A DNA stretch of 13,200 nt. Source: Fimbriimonadaceae bacterium (lineage in GTDB: Bacteria > Armatimonadota > Fimbriimonadia > Fimbriimonadales > Fimbriimonadaceae). Under the pieces are notes generated by a model that was given only the letters and a program-made list of their open reading frames with translations, was not told the origin of the DNA and made no database searches. Both the position numbers and the translations under genes were made by a program. The first letter of the stretch is position 1, and the number at the start of each line of letters is the position of its first letter. This document shows positions 12,465-13,200 of the stretch, in pieces. The stretch spans positions 1 to 13,200 of the forward strand of contig JACMJO010000242.1 of the NCBI GenBank assembly GCA_014380605.1, read 5' to 3'.

Positions 12465-13200
12465 GTGAACTCGCGGATTCTGGTTGTTCTGGTGGCGTTT
12501 TTGACGCTTATCGGCGGCGCATTTGCCCAGGGCAAAGAGTATGCGAAGTGGACAGCCAGCTTCGAGCCAACGGATATTCGGGCGGGCGAATCTGGCCGAG
12601 TCCTCGTCAAGGTCAAGATCGACCAGCCTTGGTACATGTATGGAACCAAGGAGTTCAAGAGCGACAACCCACTCGATACCTTCCCGACCAACCTTGCTAT
12701 CAAGCTCAAGCCGAACGCCTCGATCGAGCAGAACGGGGAGCTGGTCACACCCAACCCTCACGAGAAAGTAGACAAGAATTTCAATAACCTCACGGTCGAG
12801 TACTACGAGAACGAAGTCGTTTTTGCCATTCCCGTGAAGGTGAAAGATGGGGTCGTGGGCAAGCAGAAGCTCGACCTGATTTACAGCTACCAGGTTTGCA
12901 AAAAGGGCCTTTGCGACATTCCCCGAGGCGATCAGCCGCTCTCCGTGGATTTTGAAACTCAGTCTGGGGAGGCAAGAGAAGCCAGATTGGCCGCGATGAC
13001 CGCCCTTCCCAATCAGCCCGCCCAAGTTTCAGAATCTGGATCGCCAAAGGATGGAGCGGCTCCGATTGCAGGTCAAACCAAGCCTGAAGACATGTCGCTC
13101 GGTGCCTATCTGTTGTTCTGCTTCGTTGGCGGACTCGGAGCGTTGTTATTCCCGTGCGTCTTCCCCATGATTCCGGTCACGGTGAGCTTCTTCAGCAAGA
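12465..13200 (+). CDS. dsbD: DsbD-like thiol:disulfide interchange protein (3' partial)
   Basis: The gene runs off the window end. From GTG 12465 it encodes a signal peptide (MNSRILVVLVAFLTLIGGAFA, cleavage before Q22). A periplasmic N-terminal domain of about 190 residues follows with a cysteine pair CKKGLC (C145, C150) in the place of the DsbD-alpha redox cysteines (C-x4-C here). A Ser/Pro/Gln-rich linker leads to the first membrane segment, which ends LLFPCVFPMIPVTVSFF with C231 in the conserved membrane CVFPM motif. DsbD carries electrons from cytoplasmic thioredoxin across the inner membrane to periplasmic thiol proteins, for example in cytochrome c maturation. The rest of the membrane domain and the C-terminal thioredoxin domain are outside the window. 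ATG 12459 (two codons longer) and GTG 12399 (overlapping the GT4 stop) are alternative starts; the AAGGA spacing supports 12465. Confidence 0.9.
   Translation, partial: MNSRILVVLVAFLTLIGGAFAQGKEYAKWTASFEPTDIRAGESGRVLVKVKIDQPWYMYGTKEFKSDNPLDTFPTNLAIKLKPNASIEQNGELVTPNPHEKVDKNFNNLTVEYYENEVVFAIPVKVKDGVVGKQKLDLIYSYQVCKKGLCDIPRGDQPLSVDFETQSGEAREARLAAMTALPNQPAQVSESGSPKDGAAPIAGQTKPEDMSLGAYLLFCFVGGLGALLFPCVFPMIPVTVSFFSK

Noticed and set aside
12441..13025. Minus-strand open frame of 194 codons at the window end
   Set aside because: It lies antisense to the dsbD-like gene, whose signal peptide, cysteine pair and CVFPM motif are unmistakable.

Overview
The window looks like a chromosomal stretch from an uncultured or little-studied soil or water bacterium. 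The best clue to its origin is the pseudopilin at 1291-2196. Its N-terminus (GFTLIELLVVIAIIAILAAI, then LFPVFARAK) and C-terminal DG motif are of the kind found in large numbers in Armatimonadetes (Fimbriimonadales-like), and also in Planctomycetes and Verrucomicrobia. This is an inference from family knowledge; no rRNA or marker gene is present. No CRISPR array, tRNA, rRNA, integrase or insertion sequence was seen.

Layout. (A) 1-3769, plus strand: a GH13 neopullulanase/cyclomaltodextrinase-type enzyme (5' end outside the window), an overlapping type II pseudopilin, a strong GC hairpin, a 72-residue lipoprotein, and a second GH13 alpha-amylase starting 3 nt after it. This looks like an alpha-glucan utilisation cluster with envelope components. 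(B) 3851-5309, plus strand: a small three-helix membrane protein of unknown function, then a non-haem iron aromatic amino acid hydroxylase (phenylalanine 4-hydroxylase family). (C) 5398-8744, minus strand: a catalytic-domain-only 2-isopropylmalate synthase, a PhzF-family protein and an orphan E2 acyltransferase of a 2-oxoacid dehydrogenase complex, transcribed in that order. (D) 8830-10131, plus strand: a secreted alpha/beta hydrolase. (E) 10239-13200, plus strand: a tightly packed operon of a stand-alone NIL-domain protein, an AXE1-family deacetylase, a GT4 glycosyltransferase and the start of a DsbD-like thiol:disulfide interchange protein. Junctions are ATGA overlaps, or a gap of about 60 nt before dsbD.

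Two patterns run across the window. First, three intergenic gaps (4197-4338, 5315-5394, 6727-6752) are built from different short repeated words (AGGGAA, GTGAAT/GGTAAATCGTGAAT, GGTTTTAGGTT), two of them arranged as inverted repeats. Second, several genes at the head of a transcription unit have a -10-like hexamer exactly 6 nt before the start codon and no Shine-Dalgarno sequence, which suggests leaderless mRNAs. In contrast, the pseudopilin, leuA and dsbD genes have recognisable ribosome binding sites.

I found no clear new defence or mobile system. The most notable items are the word-repeat intergenic elements, the pseudopilin between two amylases, the LeuA without a regulatory domain, and the apparent leaderless promoter architecture.
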